A stretch of 64,000 nucleotides of DNA from Desulforegulaceae bacterium (GTDB taxonomy: Bacteria; Desulfobacterota; Desulfobacteria; Desulfobacterales; JACKCP01): positions 1-64,000 of the forward strand of contig JAVETN010000008.1 in NCBI GenBank assembly GCA_034006035.1, in the 5' to 3' direction. The notes below the pieces were generated by a model. The model did not search any database, had not been told where the DNA came from, and saw only the letters and a list, made by a program, of their open reading frames with translations. Positions 6,379 to 16,201 of the stretch are shown here, piece after piece. Position 1 is the stretch's first letter. Every line of letters begins with the position of its first letter. Position numbers and translations under genes: made by a program.

Positions 6379-8831
6379 GTCTTGTTAACATTGCATTGGC
6401 AGGCCAGCCAAACTGCGGAAAATCAACTCTTTTCAATGCTCTTACAGGAGCTTCTCAGCATGTGGCAAATTATCCAGGTGTAACAGTTGAGAAAAAAACA
6501 GGGAATTTTAAATCTAAGGATTTAACGTTTTGCCTTACAGATTTGCCCGGAACATATTCTCTTACCTCATTTTCTTTGGAAGAAAGAGTTGCCCGTGATT
6601 TTATTTTAAATGAGGAACCAAAAGTTTTAATCAATGTTGCAGATTCCATGGCTCTTAAAAGAAGTCTTTTTTTTACTTTTCAGCTCATGGAAGCAGGGCG
6701 GCCTGTTGTTCTTGTTCTTAATATGATGGATCTTGCCCAAAAAAACAAAGTAACAATAGATCATGAAAATCTTTCCTTAAGACTTGGTGTTGAAGTTGTT
6801 CCTGCATCAATGAAAACAGGGATGGGAAAAAAAGAAATTATAGATTCTGTTTATAATCTTTCCAAATCAGAAAAATTAAAAGTTCCTGCCCAGCTGGATT
6901 ATCTTCATATGGAACCTTATTTAAGAGAAATAGAAACCCTTCTTTCAAAAACATCATTTGCCCATAAAAAATTCCCCCTGAGATGGGCTGCCATAAAACT
7001 TATGGAAAGCGATGAAAATGTTGAAGAGCTTATTTTAGAAGAGGAAAATCACCTTGAAATCCTTGATTCTGTATCAGAATTAAGAAAAAATTTTGAAGAA
7101 ACTTATGATTTACAACCTGAAATGTATATTTCACAAAGAAGGTTTGAGGTAGCTGAGGATATTATTCGAACTTCAGTAACAAAAGAAGAAAATTCCAAAA
7201 GAAATATGACAGATATTTTAGACAGTTTTTTCTGCCATAAAATTATGGGACCGATTTTACTCATAGGAGTTGTTTATCTTCTTTATTATCTTGCCATTGT
7301 CCAGGGCTACAATTTAACAAATTATACTTGGCCTTTGCTTGCAAAAATAAGAACATTTACTGAAATTATTATGCCTGCTCCGGGATTTATTGAAGAGCCT
7401 CTTATCAGATCTTTTGCACTTTGGTTTGTTGACAGCATAAATGCCCTTTTAAACTATATTCCTATTTTCTTTATTCTTTTTGGACTTATAGCAATTCTTG
7501 AAGACAGCGGATATATGCCAAGAATGGCATTTATAATGGACAGACTTTTAAACAGATTCGGACTTCACGGACAATCAACCCTTCCCATGGTTTTAGGCGG
7601 GATTTATGTTGGAGGCTGTGCTGTTCCTGCAGTTATGTCTTGCAAAGGAATACCTGATGAAAGATCAAGGCTTTCAACAATTTTAATTATTCCTCTTTTA
7701 AACTGTCTTGCCAAAGTTCCTTTGTATGTTCTTTTAATAAATATTTATTTTTCCGCACATAAAGGACTTGCAATGTTTTTTATTTCAACAATAAGTCTTT
7801 TATTTGTTCTTCCAGTTTCAAAAATTCTTACAATGACAATTTTAAAAGATAAGGAAACAGCTCCTTTTGTAATGGAACTTCCTCCTTATCATATTCCTTC
7901 TTTTAAAACTATTTTCAGACGTGCAGCTGAAAGGGTGTGGCTGTTTTTAAAAAAGATTACAACCATAGTTGCAGCAGTTGCAGTGATTGTTTTTGTTCTT
8001 CTTTATTATCCTGGAATAAGTAATGAAAGAATGAACTATTATAAAAATATTGAAAAAAATGCAATTTCAGAATTTTTAAATTCAGCTGCAAATACTTCAT
8101 ATAAAGATGAGTTTGATAAAGAAAAAGTAGTAGAGCTTGCTAATTTTTACGATTCATATCGTTCTGCAAGAATGCAGGCTGGTTCTAATTTCAAGAAAAA
8201 AGAAAAAGCGTTTGAGCAAAAAAATCCTCTTTTTCTTTCAATTGTAAAACGATCTAAAGACAAAGATTTGAAAATACTTGGAAGGGAACTTAGGAAGCTT
8301 GTCAGAACAAGGAAAATGGCTACCATGGAAATGCAAAAAGAAAGAATAAACAATAGTTTCCTTGGGAAAGCCGGAATGGCAATGGAACCTGTTACAAAAT
8401 ATGCGGGGTTTAATTGGAAGGTAAATGTTGCCCTTTTAAGTGCACTTGCCGCAAAAGAAAGCAGTGTTGCAACCCTTGGAGCTCTTTATCAGCAAGATGA
8501 GTCAGGTTCATCTCTTGAAACAAGAATGGAAAAGGAAGAAAAAGGATTTACTTCTCTTCATGCACTTTCACTTATGCTTTTTATGGTTTTGTATCCACCC
8601 TGTGTTGCAACAGCAATTGCAGTTAAATTAATGTCTGGTTCAGCTAAAATTATGGTTTTTTCTGTAATTTATCCAATGGTTATAGGTGTTGCTGTTTCTT
8701 CTGGAGTGTTTTCTGTATCAAAGGCTTTTGGTTTAAGCGGTTTACAGGCAATGTTTTGGTTTTATGGAATTGCCTTGATTTTTACAATACTAATGGGGTT
8801 TGTAGGCAATGATAAAAGTTATCAAAATTAA
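6375..8831 (+). CDS. feoB: Ferrous iron transporter FeoB
   Basis: 818 residues: an N-terminal G domain with AGQPNCGKST, the switch segment NYPGVTVEKKTG, DLPGTYSL and the G4 motif NMMD, a helical spacer, then a multi-pass membrane domain with the gate repeats GGCAVPAVMSCKGIPDERSR and ALAAKESSVATLGALY. It imports Fe(II) across the inner membrane. Between two C-terminal helices (about 550-660) there is a charged, Lys/Glu-rich insert longer than in many FeoB proteins. The gene overlaps feoA and is followed after 11 bases by an exported protein, consistent with one operon under DtxR-type control. Confidence 0.97.
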   Translation: MSLVNIALAGQPNCGKSTLFNALTGASQHVANYPGVTVEKKTGNFKSKDLTFCLTDLPGTYSLTSFSLEERVARDFILNEEPKVLINVADSMALKRSLFFTFQLMEAGRPVVLVLNMMDLAQKNKVTIDHENLSLRLGVEVVPASMKTGMGKKEIIDSVYNLSKSEKLKVPAQLDYLHMEPYLREIETLLSKTSFAHKKFPLRWAAIKLMESDENVEELILEEENHLEILDSVSELRKNFEETYDLQPEMYISQRRFEVAEDIIRTSVTKEENSKRNMTDILDSFFCHKIMGPILLIGVVYLLYYLAIVQGYNLTNYTWPLLAKIRTFTEIIMPAPGFIEEPLIRSFALWFVDSINALLNYIPIFFILFGLIAILEDSGYMPRMAFIMDRLLNRFGLHGQSTLPMVLGGIYVGGCAVPAVMSCKGIPDERSRLSTILIIPLLNCLAKVPLYVLLINIYFSAHKGLAMFFISTISLLFVLPVSKILTMTILKDKETAPFVMELPPYHIPSFKTIFRRAAERVWLFLKKITTIVAAVAVIVFVLLYYPGISNERMNYYKNIEKNAISEFLNSAANTSYKDEFDKEKVVELANFYDSYRSARMQAGSNFKKKEKAFEQKNPLFLSIVKRSKDKDLKILGRELRKLVRTRKMATMEMQKERINNSFLGKAGMAMEPVTKYAGFNWKVNVALLSALAAKESSVATLGALYQQDESGSSLETRMEKEEKGFTSLHALSLMLFMVLYPPCVATAIAVKLMSGSAKIMVFSVIYPMVIGVAVSSGVFSVSKAFGLSGLQAMFWFYGIALIFTILMGFVGNDKSYQN

Positions 8832-8842
8832 AGGAGAAAAAA

Positions 8843-9160
8843 ATGGTTAAAAAGTTATCAGCTTTATTTGTTTTTTGTGCTTTGCTCTTTTTTACAGGGC
8901 AATCTTTTGCTCATACACCACTTTGTTCATGTTATGATGAGGGCGAGGGAAGTATTGTTTGTGAAGGAGGGTTTTCAGACGGCTCTTCAGCTTCAGGAGT
9001 TGAAATGCGTGTTGAAGATAAAAATGGAAAAATTGTTTTAAAAGGAAAGATGGATGATTTTAGTGAATTTTTGTTTCAAAAGCCTGAACATGATTATGTT
9101 GTAATTTTTAATGCAGGTCCTGGGCATGAAATAAAAATTGATGGCGATAAAATTTATTAA
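8843..9160 (+). CDS. Small exported protein of the feo operon
   Basis: 105 residues with a clear signal peptide (MVKKLSALFVFCALLFFTG, cleavage after SFA), then HTPLCSCYDEGEGSIVCEGG and a short beta-rich domain ending GHEIKIDGDKIY. The His and three Cys right after the signal peptide could bind metal; this is inference. I do not recognise a named family. Its place between feoB and a DUF4198 protein, with a GGAG ribosome-binding site 11 bases after feoB, suggests a periplasmic part in metal uptake. Confidence 0.75.
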   Translation: MVKKLSALFVFCALLFFTGQSFAHTPLCSCYDEGEGSIVCEGGFSDGSSASGVEMRVEDKNGKIVLKGKMDDFSEFLFQKPEHDYVVIFNAGPGHEIKIDGDKIY

Positions 9161-9270
9161 TAACTAAGAGGCAGGGTTTTAAAGTTAATCAGTTTTAAAG
9201 AAATTAATAACTGAAAGTAAATACTTTAAATAATGCCATTTTTTTAACTAAAAAAGTTAGAGGGGTCAAA

Positions 9271-10071
9271 ATGAAGAAGGGTTGTCTTGTTCTAGTGGGG
9301 TTGTTTGTTTTAATCTTTGCAGTGCCGGCATATTCACATTTTCAGATGATTTATACACCAGAGTCAGCTTTGACAAATGCATCTGAAATAGATCTTAAGC
9401 TTGTATTTACCCATCCCTTTGATGGGGGATATACAATGGATATGGGAAAACCAGTTAAGTTCTTTGTTGTAAAAAGAGAAAGAAAAACAGATCTTTTAAA
9501 AACTCTTAAGCCAATTGAGTGGAAAAGCTCTACAAATTCGGGGAAGGCCTATGAAGCAAAATTTAAATTAAGGGGAATGGGAGATAATGTTTTTTGCCTT
9601 GTTCCTGAACCATACTTTGAAAAAAATGAAGATATTTACATTCAGCAGATAACTAAAATGATTGTAAACACTGCTGGTTTTCCAACAGACTGGGATTTGG
9701 AAACAGATCTTCCAACAGAAATTGTTCCCCTTGATAAGCCTTATGCACTTTGGACAGGTAATGTATTTAGAGGAATTGTTAAAAGTAATGGAAAGCCGGT
9801 TCCTTATGCTGAAATTGAAGTTGAATACCTTAATCACCAGCCTTTAATTGACAAAAATGAGTTTGCAAAGGAGGGTGCAGTAGAAGCTCCCCAGGATTCT
9901 TTTGTAACCATGGGAATCAAGGCAAACTCAAATGGAGAGTTTACTTTTGGTATTCCAAAAGCTGGATGGTGGGGTTTTTGTGCTCTTGGATCCGGACCTT
10001 CAAAAAAATATAAAGGAAAGGAACTTTCCCAGGATGCTGTTATCTGGATCCAGGCAAGAGATATGAAATAG
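9271..10071 (+). CDS. DUF4198 family periplasmic protein, putative metal-uptake component
   Basis: 266 residues with a signal peptide (MKKGCLVLVGLFVLIFAVPA, cleavage likely after YS so that the mature chain begins HFQMIY). The fold pattern is two beta-sandwich halves, with NVFRGIVKSNGKPVPYAEIEVEY and the C-terminal FTFGIPKAGWWGFCAL characteristic of the DUF4198 family (also called nickel uptake substrate-specific region). A His at the mature N-terminus is a feature of such metal-binding proteins. Being in the feo operon, it may hand ferrous iron or another divalent metal to the membrane system. The substrate is not shown by the sequence. Confidence 0.8.
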   Translation: MKKGCLVLVGLFVLIFAVPAYSHFQMIYTPESALTNASEIDLKLVFTHPFDGGYTMDMGKPVKFFVVKRERKTDLLKTLKPIEWKSSTNSGKAYEAKFKLRGMGDNVFCLVPEPYFEKNEDIYIQQITKMIVNTAGFPTDWDLETDLPTEIVPLDKPYALWTGNVFRGIVKSNGKPVPYAEIEVEYLNHQPLIDKNEFAKEGAVEAPQDSFVTMGIKANSNGEFTFGIPKAGWWGFCALGSGPSKKYKGKELSQDAVIWIQARDMK

Positions 10072-10088
10072 TTTTGATTATAATTAAA

Positions 10089-10114
10089 GGCACAATGGCT
10101 TAGTCCATTGTGCC
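10089..10114 (+). terminator. Strong hairpin between the DUF4198 gene and the Cys-rich small gene
   Basis: GGCACAATGG (10089-10098) and CCATTGTGCC (10105-10114) form a perfect 10-base stem with a 6-base loop. The following bases are CGGTTAATAAAAA, not a T run, so it may be a processing or mRNA-stabilising hairpin rather than a true terminator. Confidence 0.5.
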
Positions 10115-10148
10115 CGGTTAATAAAAAAACAAACAAAAAGAGGATAAG

Positions 10149-10292
10149 ATGGGGGAGATTTTTGTATTTATTATTGTTGGAATATCAGTAGTTTATGTGG
10201 TCAGAAAGCTTTACCTTTCTTTTAAGAACGATTCTATAGATTCCGGTTGTCAGGGATGCTCAGGGTGTGAAAATCCCAAAATCAAAAAATAG
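10149..10292 (+). CDS. FeoB-associated Cys-rich membrane protein
   Basis: A 47-residue protein: one N-terminal membrane helix (IFVFIIVGISVVYVV), a basic stop (RK) and a tail with three cysteines spaced CQGCSGC. This is the pattern of FeoB-associated Cys-rich membrane proteins that follow feoB in many bacteria. AGAGGA lies six bases before the ATG. It closes the iron operon; the Cys cluster is likely to bind iron at the cytoplasmic side of the membrane, which is inference. Confidence 0.85.
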   Translation: MGEIFVFIIVGISVVYVVRKLYLSFKNDSIDSGCQGCSGCENPKIKK

Positions 10293-10487
10293 TCAATTGT
10301 AAAATAAGATTTTGCAAATCTGATTTTGATTTAAATGATTCTAGGCTTATCCATTTCAGGGTTGTATTTTTGTTTAATGAGTTATTTAATTGATTAATAA
10401 AAACTTTAGATTGAAAATATGATAAATTTGATTAATTTAAGTAATTGTCAGATTTAATATATTAACTTTTAAATAAAAAACTTGATA

Positions 10488-12053
10488 ATGGGAAATACTT
10501 TTAAATCAAAATGGAAATTAAAAGATCTTATTGACTTTGACTATTTTCTTTTTTTAAGAAAAAATAATGATAAGGATAGGAGATCTTCAGACAGGGAATT
10601 TTATCTGGACAAAATAGCTCCTTTTGCTAATTTTGAAAGCTCCAATTTTAATCAAAAGGATCTTTTATATTTATGGGCCAGTGCAAAAAAAACAGAACTT
10701 ATTAAAATTTCCAATCCCCAGCTTCCAGGTGAGTGGTCAGTATCTGCAGTAAAATTAATTGTATTGATATTTTCTGTCTTGTTTTTTTTAATTGGGCTTT
10801 TTACTGCTTTTGGATTTTTGTCATATTCAGGAGTTTCTCCTATTAATGTATTTTATTATTTTGGAATTTTTGCAGGATTTCAAATTTTAATTTTACCTTT
10901 TGCTTTTATTCCTTTCTTTTTTCGGAATGAGAAAAGTTTTTTTAAAAAATTTTCTTTGTTTTTACCAGTGGCTGGTTTTTTTAAAATAGCTTTCCAAAAA
11001 ATTTTCAAAAAATTCTTTCATAAATCTTCATCTGACCCAAGCGTTTTATATTCTTTTGATTTTTTAAAATACAGCCAGCCTTTGTTCTGGCTTTTTTTTA
11101 CAATTTCTCAAGGGATAATTGCTTTATTTAGTACAGGAGTATTGATAGGAACCCTTATTAAGGTAACTGGTTCTGATCTTGCCTTTGGGTGGCAAACAAC
11201 TTTAAATCCAGGGGCTGAATATATTTACAAAATTGTAAGTTTTATTGCTTCTCCCTGGGCATGGTTTATTCCAGAGTCCATGGCAAATCCTTCTATGGAT
11301 CAAATTATAGGCAGCAAAATTATTTTAAAAGAAGGGATTGCTTCACTTTCAACCCAAGACATGACTTCATGGTGGCCTTTTCTTTGTTTTTCTGTATTGT
11401 TTTATTCGATAATTCCAAGGTTTATAATTATGCTGGTGGCATATTTTAATTATAGCCGAACCATTAAAAAATATCCTAAAGACAGTTCAGAGTTAAGACA
11501 GCTTTCAAGATCTCTTTTAAGACCTGAATTCGATTTTAAACCCAGTGAAAAAAATTTAGAAAAAGATTTAAGATCTGTAACCAAGCCTGATTTTTTAAAA
11601 TCTGAAAAAATTAAAGAAAATTTAAATCCAACTTCAACAGGGGTAAGACTTATTTTACCAGAAGATATTTATAGTGAAGAAGTAATTGATTTTATAGAAA
11701 AAATAATAGCCAAAAAATTTGGATATCTTCTTTATCCTGTGATAAATTCAACTGGAGTATCAGAATTTGATCAGCCCTGGTTAGAGGAAAATATCAAAAA
11801 ATCAGGTAAAAAGTTTATAATTATGCTCTGTCTAGAAGCCTGGCAGCCTCCTTTAAAACAAACTATTGAATATATAGAAAATTTACGTAAAATATCAGGT
11901 AAAAACTGTGAGATCCTGGTTGCCCTTGTTGGGAAACCGGGAAAAGAAGATCTTTTTTTGGATGTAGAAAAAAATGACTTTGAACTATGGCAGTTTAAAA
12001 TTGATTCTATTAAAGATCCTCTTGTTTCACTTACTGAGCTGAAATTGGAATAG
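10488..12053 (+). CDS. DUF2868 family membrane protein
   Basis: About 521 residues. It begins with the KWKLKDLIDFDYFL motif of DUF2868, then has several hydrophobic segments (roughly 85-145, 190-240, 295-320) and a soluble C-terminal domain with a Rossmann-like core (VRLILPEDIYSEEVID, KFIIMLCLEAWQPPL, EILVALVGKPG). It lies five bases upstream of a DUF3482 GTPase gene; DUF2868 and DUF3482 genes are regularly paired, so the two products probably form one membrane-linked GTPase system of unknown role. I chose ATG 10488 over an in-frame TTG at 10482; neither has a good ribosome-binding site. Confidence 0.8.
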   Translation: MGNTFKSKWKLKDLIDFDYFLFLRKNNDKDRRSSDREFYLDKIAPFANFESSNFNQKDLLYLWASAKKTELIKISNPQLPGEWSVSAVKLIVLIFSVLFFLIGLFTAFGFLSYSGVSPINVFYYFGIFAGFQILILPFAFIPFFFRNEKSFFKKFSLFLPVAGFFKIAFQKIFKKFFHKSSSDPSVLYSFDFLKYSQPLFWLFFTISQGIIALFSTGVLIGTLIKVTGSDLAFGWQTTLNPGAEYIYKIVSFIASPWAWFIPESMANPSMDQIIGSKIILKEGIASLSTQDMTSWWPFLCFSVLFYSIIPRFIIMLVAYFNYSRTIKKYPKDSSELRQLSRSLLRPEFDFKPSEKNLEKDLRSVTKPDFLKSEKIKENLNPTSTGVRLILPEDIYSEEVIDFIEKIIAKKFGYLLYPVINSTGVSEFDQPWLEENIKKSGKKFIIMLCLEAWQPPLKQTIEYIENLRKISGKNCEILVALVGKPGKEDLFLDVEKNDFELWQFKIDSIKDPLVSLTELKLE

Positions 12054-12058
12054 ATATT

Positions 12059-13489
12059 ATGGGGAAAAATATAAATGAATCAAACTTTAAAATACCAGTA
12101 TTTGCCATTGTAGGTCATCCAAACGAAGGTAAATCTTCAGTTGTTTCAACTCTTGCTGAAGATGACAGGGTGAAAGTGAGCAGATACCCTGGTGAAACAA
12201 CAGAGTCTATGTCTTATCCTGTGATAATTGACAACCTGGAAATAATAAGATTTGTAGATACCCCTGGATTTCAAAATCCTGGAAAAACCCTTGCCTGGAT
12301 GAGAAATTACAAAGGGGATGCTTCAAATATTTTTAAAAATTTTATTGAAGAACACAAAGAAAACCCAGATTTTAAGGATGAAATTGAGCTTCTTACACCT
12401 ATCAGCCAAGGTGCTTGTATTATTTATGTTGCAGATGGTTCAAGACCAGTAAGATCCATAGATAAAATGGAAATGGAAATTTTAAGGCTTACAGGTCAGC
12501 CTAGAATGGCTGTTCTTAATGCCAAGGAAAATGAGGATAAATATCTTGATGAATGGAAACTGGAGTTTACAAAGAACTTCAATTCTGTTCGCATTTTTAA
12601 TGCACATACAGCAACTTACAAGGAAAGAATTTCTATTCTTGAATCCTTAAAAGCAATGCATCAAGACTGGCAGGAAGAAATAGCCAGGGTTGTTGATGCC
12701 TTTAAAAATGACTGGGACAACAGAGCTGAGGAAGCTGCAGAGTATATTTTGGAGTTTTTAAAAAAAAGCATTAGTTTTAAAATTAAAAAAACTTTTTCTT
12801 CCAGGTCAAAAACAGAGGAGTTTAAAGAAGAACTTGTTAAATCCTATAAGCAAAAACTTATAAGTTATGAAAAACAAGCCTGTCAAAAAATAAAGAAGCT
12901 ATATAAACACAATATTTTTAATTATTCTTTACCGCAATATTCAGTTTTAAATGAAGACTTGTTTGATGAGAAAAATCTTGAAATTTTAGGACTTAAATCA
13001 AGTCAGCTTGCAATTGCCGGAGGAATTGCCGGTGGTGTAATGGGTGCTGTTGCTGATGGAATTTTTCACGGAATAAGCCTGGGAGTATTTACAGCAATTG
13101 GGGGAGCCGCAGGTGCTGGTTATGCTTATTTTAACAAAAACAAAATTGCAGATGTAAAGCTGGCTGGAATGAAACTTGGGAAATTTGAAATTATAGTAGG
13201 TCCATGCAGAAATATTCAGCTTTTTTATGTGCTTATGGACAGAATTCTTATTTTTTATTCAAATTCAATTAATTGGGCCCATGGTAGAAGAGAGGAAAGT
13301 TTTTCGGACAATTTTGTAAAATCAAATAAAATTGGATTTTCTTCTCGTCTTGATAATGAAAAAAGAAAGATATTTGATAAGTTTTTTAGGCAGACAACCA
13401 AGCCAAAGTCGGTAAAAAAAGAAATGGTTTTGGAAAAAGATTTGATCATGGAAATTAAAAAAATCCTTCTTTCAATTTCAGGCAATTAA
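12059..13489 (+). CDS. Era-like GTPase with DUF3482 domain
   Basis: 476 residues. The N-terminal G domain has Walker A GHPNEGKSS, the switch ETTESMSYPV and DTPGF; the G4 position reads LNAKE rather than the usual NKxD, so nucleotide specificity may be relaxed. The C-terminal half (DUF3482) contains a long glycine-zipper stretch (about 320-360, GGIAGGVMGAVADGI and IGGAAGAGYAYF) likely to insert in or contact the membrane. It is translated right after the DUF2868 membrane protein, its usual partner. The cellular role is not known. Confidence 0.85.
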   Translation: MGKNINESNFKIPVFAIVGHPNEGKSSVVSTLAEDDRVKVSRYPGETTESMSYPVIIDNLEIIRFVDTPGFQNPGKTLAWMRNYKGDASNIFKNFIEEHKENPDFKDEIELLTPISQGACIIYVADGSRPVRSIDKMEMEILRLTGQPRMAVLNAKENEDKYLDEWKLEFTKNFNSVRIFNAHTATYKERISILESLKAMHQDWQEEIARVVDAFKNDWDNRAEEAAEYILEFLKKSISFKIKKTFSSRSKTEEFKEELVKSYKQKLISYEKQACQKIKKLYKHNIFNYSLPQYSVLNEDLFDEKNLEILGLKSSQLAIAGGIAGGVMGAVADGIFHGISLGVFTAIGGAAGAGYAYFNKNKIADVKLAGMKLGKFEIIVGPCRNIQLFYVLMDRILIFYSNSINWAHGRREESFSDNFVKSNKIGFSSRLDNEKRKIFDKFFRQTTKPKSVKKEMVLEKDLIMEIKKILLSISGN

Positions 13490-13585
13490 TTTTTTAAATA
13501 TATTTTGAGAGTTTGACTAAAACTGAAATTTTAAGTGATTTGTTTTTCGTAGACAAAAATTTATTATATTTAATAAGTAAAACAT

Positions 13586-13614
13586 AAAAGCCCGGTAAAA
13601 ACTACCGGGCTTTT
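13586..13614. terminator. Bidirectional terminator between the GTPase gene and fusA
   Basis: AAAAGCCCGGTA (13586-13597) pairs perfectly with TACCGGGCTTTT (13603-13614) around a 5-base loop. The T run on one strand and A run on the other let it serve both convergent genes. Confidence 0.93.
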
Positions 13615-13639
13615 ATAATTTAGAAATCAGATGTTTTTA

Positions 13640-15721
13640 TCAGTCTTTGTTAAGTCTTTCTTTTACTTCTTCTTCAACCTGCTCAATTATTTCTGCTGGA
13701 GCACGTTTGTAAAAACCAAACTCCATTGTAAATTGGGCCTTACCCTGGGTGCAAGATCTTAAGTCAGTTGAATATCCAAACATTCCTGAAAGGGGTGATT
13801 CTGCTTCAATTGTACACATAGGTCCGTCTTCGTGGACAGATTTGATTATACTTCTTCTCTGGTTAAGGGTTCCTATAACATTTCCCTGGAATTCGCCTGG
13901 AGTTTCAACAACAACCTTCATTATAGGCTCAAGTATAGTTGGTTTTGCTTTGTAGTAAACTTCAAGAAAAGCATCTCTTGCAGCAATGCGAAAAGCCATT
14001 TCAGATGAGTCAACTGCATGGGAGGCACCATCGTTAATTACCACTCTTACTCCTGTTAAAGGAAACTCAAGTCTTGGTCCTTTTGCAAGGCAGTCTTTGA
14101 ACCCAGCTTCACAAGCAGGAATGAACTGTCTTGGAATTGAACCGCCTTTAATAAGGTCAACAAATTCAAATTCTTCCTCAATTGGCTCAATATAGCCTGC
14201 AATTCGGGCAAATTGTCCTGAACCACCTGTTTGCTTTTTGTGTGTATAATTAAACTCAGCATGCTTGGTAATTGCTTCTCTGTATGCAACTCTTGGCTTT
14301 CCTGTTGTAACTTCAGCTTTATATTCTCTTTTCATTCTTTCAATATAAACTTCAAGGTGAAGCTCGCCCATACCTTCAACAATGGTTTCTCCTGACTCAT
14401 CATCTACAAAAGTGCGAAAAGTCGGGTCTTCCTTGGTAAATCTCTGGAGAGCCTTTGACATGTTCACCTGGGCTTTATTGTCTTTTGGTTGTACAGAAAG
14501 AGAAATAACAGGTTTGGGAATAAACATTGAAGTCATTGAAATATTGATTGCAGGATCACAAAACGTATCTCCTGAAGCACAGTCAACTCCAAAAATAGCT
14601 CCAATCATTCCTGAAGGAATTTCATTTATATCTTCCATTTGATCCGAATGCATTTTTACAAGACGGCCAATTTTAATTTTTCTTTTTGTTCTTACATTTA
14701 TAAGGGTGTCCCCCTTTTTTACACTTCCTTGATAAACCCTGATATAAGTAAGCTGACCATATGCTCCGTCTTCAAGCTTAAAAGCAAGAGCAACTGTTTT
14801 TGCTTCAGGGTCATTTGAAAGAATAATAATTTCTTCTTCATTATCCAGGTTAAGTCCTTCATTTTCTATCTGGGTGGGGTTGGGAAGGAAGAGTAAAACC
14901 GCATCAAGGAGTTTCTGGATTCCTTTGTTTTTAAATGCAGAACCCATTGCAACAGGAGTAAGCTCTCTTATTAAAGTACCTTTTCTTATTGCAGAGATAA
15001 GCATATCTTCGGTAATTTCGGTTTCTTCAAGAATTGCTTCAGTGAGTTCATCTGAAAAAAGTGAGGCAGCATCAATTAGTTCTTCTCTTTTTTCTTCTGC
15101 CATTTCAATAAGGTTTTCTGGAATTTCTTTTTCTATTAGATCGTCTCCATTAATGCCTTCAAAGTAATAAGCTTTCATTTGAATAAGATCCACCACACCT
15201 TCAAGTGAATCTTCAAGCCCTATGGGAATCTGGATAGCAACTGCATTATGCCCCAGTTTTGTGTTAAGTTGTTCAATAACTCTGAATGGGTCTGCTCCGA
15301 CTCTGTCGCATTTGTTAACAAATGCCATGCATGGAACGTTATATCTTTTCATCTGCTGATCAACGGTAATAGACTGGGACTGAACTCCACCAACTGAACA
15401 AAGAACAAGAATAGCACCGTCAAGTACTCTTAAAGATCTTTCTACTTCTATTGTAAAGTCAACGTGACCGGGGGTGTCAATAATATTTATCGGAGTATCT
15501 TTCCATTCACAGAATGTAGCTGCAGAGGCAATGGTAATTCCTCTTTCCTTTTCAAGCTCCATATGGTCCATAGTTGCTCCGACACCGTCTTTGCCTTTTA
15601 CTTCATGGAATGCATGAATCCTTTTGGTGAAATAAAGAATTCTTTCGGTGAGAGTAGTTTTTCCGGAATCGATATGAGCACTTATGCCTATATTTCTGAT
15701 TCTGTTAATGTCGTATTTCAT
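13640..15721 (-). CDS. fusA: Translation elongation factor G (mitochondrial/spirochete-type EF-G1)
   Basis: 693 residues with all five EF-G domains: G1 AHIDSGKTT (15-23), [13 protein letters not shown], then domain II and the C-terminal domains ([28 protein letters not shown], the latter in domain V). It drives ribosome translocation. The G1 loop has Ser where the classical bacterial factor has Ala (AHIDAGKTT), and GRL... insert regions are short, a pattern known from mitochondrial EF-G1 and the related spirochete/planctomycete/deltaproteobacterial factor. It stands alone, away from any rps/tuf operon. AAGGAACAGGAA precedes the ATG. Confidence 0.93.
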   Translation of the reverse strand: MKYDINRIRNIGISAHIDSGKTTLTERILYFTKRIHAFHEVKGKDGVGATMDHMELEKERGITIASAATFCEWKDTPINIIDTPGHVDFTIEVERSLRVLDGAILVLCSVGGVQSQSITVDQQMKRYNVPCMAFVNKCDRVGADPFRVIEQLNTKLGHNAVAIQIPIGLEDSLEGVVDLIQMKAYYFEGINGDDLIEKEIPENLIEMAEEKREELIDAASLFSDELTEAILEETEITEDMLISAIRKGTLIRELTPVAMGSAFKNKGIQKLLDAVLLFLPNPTQIENEGLNLDNEEEIIILSNDPEAKTVALAFKLEDGAYGQLTYIRVYQGSVKKGDTLINVRTKRKIKIGRLVKMHSDQMEDINEIPSGMIGAIFGVDCASGDTFCDPAINISMTSMFIPKPVISLSVQPKDNKAQVNMSKALQRFTKEDPTFRTFVDDESGETIVEGMGELHLEVYIERMKREYKAEVTTGKPRVAYREAITKHAEFNYTHKKQTGGSGQFARIAGYIEPIEEEFEFVDLIKGGSIPRQFIPACEAGFKDCLAKGPRLEFPLTGVRVVINDGASHAVDSSEMAFRIAARDAFLEVYYKAKPTILEPIMKVVVETPGEFQGNVIGTLNQRRSIIKSVHEDGPMCTIEAESPLSGMFGYSTDLRSCTQGKAQFTMEFGFYKRAPAEIIEQVEEEVKERLNKD

Positions 15722-15847
15722 TTCCTGTTCCTTAAAATATAAAAAAATTGTTTAAACTAAAAAATTACCCGGTTTTCCCTGTACAAAATATTTATAATAT
15801 TTTAATTCAGGGTTGGTTGACCATAAATTTTTGATGAATAAAAATAC

Positions 15848-15880
15848 AAAAAAAATCGGCATTTAAGAAAAAATGCCGAT
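15848..15880 (-). terminator. Terminator-like hairpin in the fusA leader
   Basis: ATCGGCATTT (15855-15864) pairs perfectly with AAATGCCGAT (15871-15880). Read on the minus strand the stem is followed by a run of seven T (15854-15848). It lies about 130 bases upstream of the fusA start, between a promoter-like sequence and the gene, so it could attenuate fusA or end a very short RNA. Confidence 0.65.
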
Positions 15881-15901
15881 GTAAACTGACTAAAGCAATA
15901 A

Positions 15902-15930
15902 CAGATATACTGAAGTAGCTGGATTGTCAA
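15902..15930 (-). promoter_or_regulatory. Probable promoter for fusA or a short leader RNA
   Basis: On the minus strand TTGACA (15930-15925) is followed after 17 bases by TATCTG (15907-15902), or after 15 bases by TATATC (15909-15904). Transcription would begin near 15895 and meet the leader hairpin within about 40 bases. Confidence 0.5.
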
Positions 15931-16201
15931 CTAAAAAGCACATTTTTTTTAAATTTGCCTATAAAAAGTCTTATACATATTTTAGTGATAATAGTCCACC
16001 ACTATCTTTGTTTCTAGATTTAATATTTAGATAGGTATTTCTTTGTGAACAATATGAATAATAAATTGAGCAATTTTTAAGTTTGCCTTATATAATTGCA
16101 AATTGTCTCAGCTTAAATTCATTGTAATTTTTTAAAATTAATTCTGGTTTATATCAGCATAGTATTTTTTATTATCATCATAGAGAAAGGGATGCTTTTT
16201 A
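15931..16201. other. Rest of the fusA-nudix divergent spacer
   Basis: An AT-rich stretch without a credible reading frame. It should contain the plus-strand promoter for the nudix gene; AGAAAGGGATG just before 16202 is that gene's ribosome-binding region. I see no conserved RNA motif here. Confidence 0.4.
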
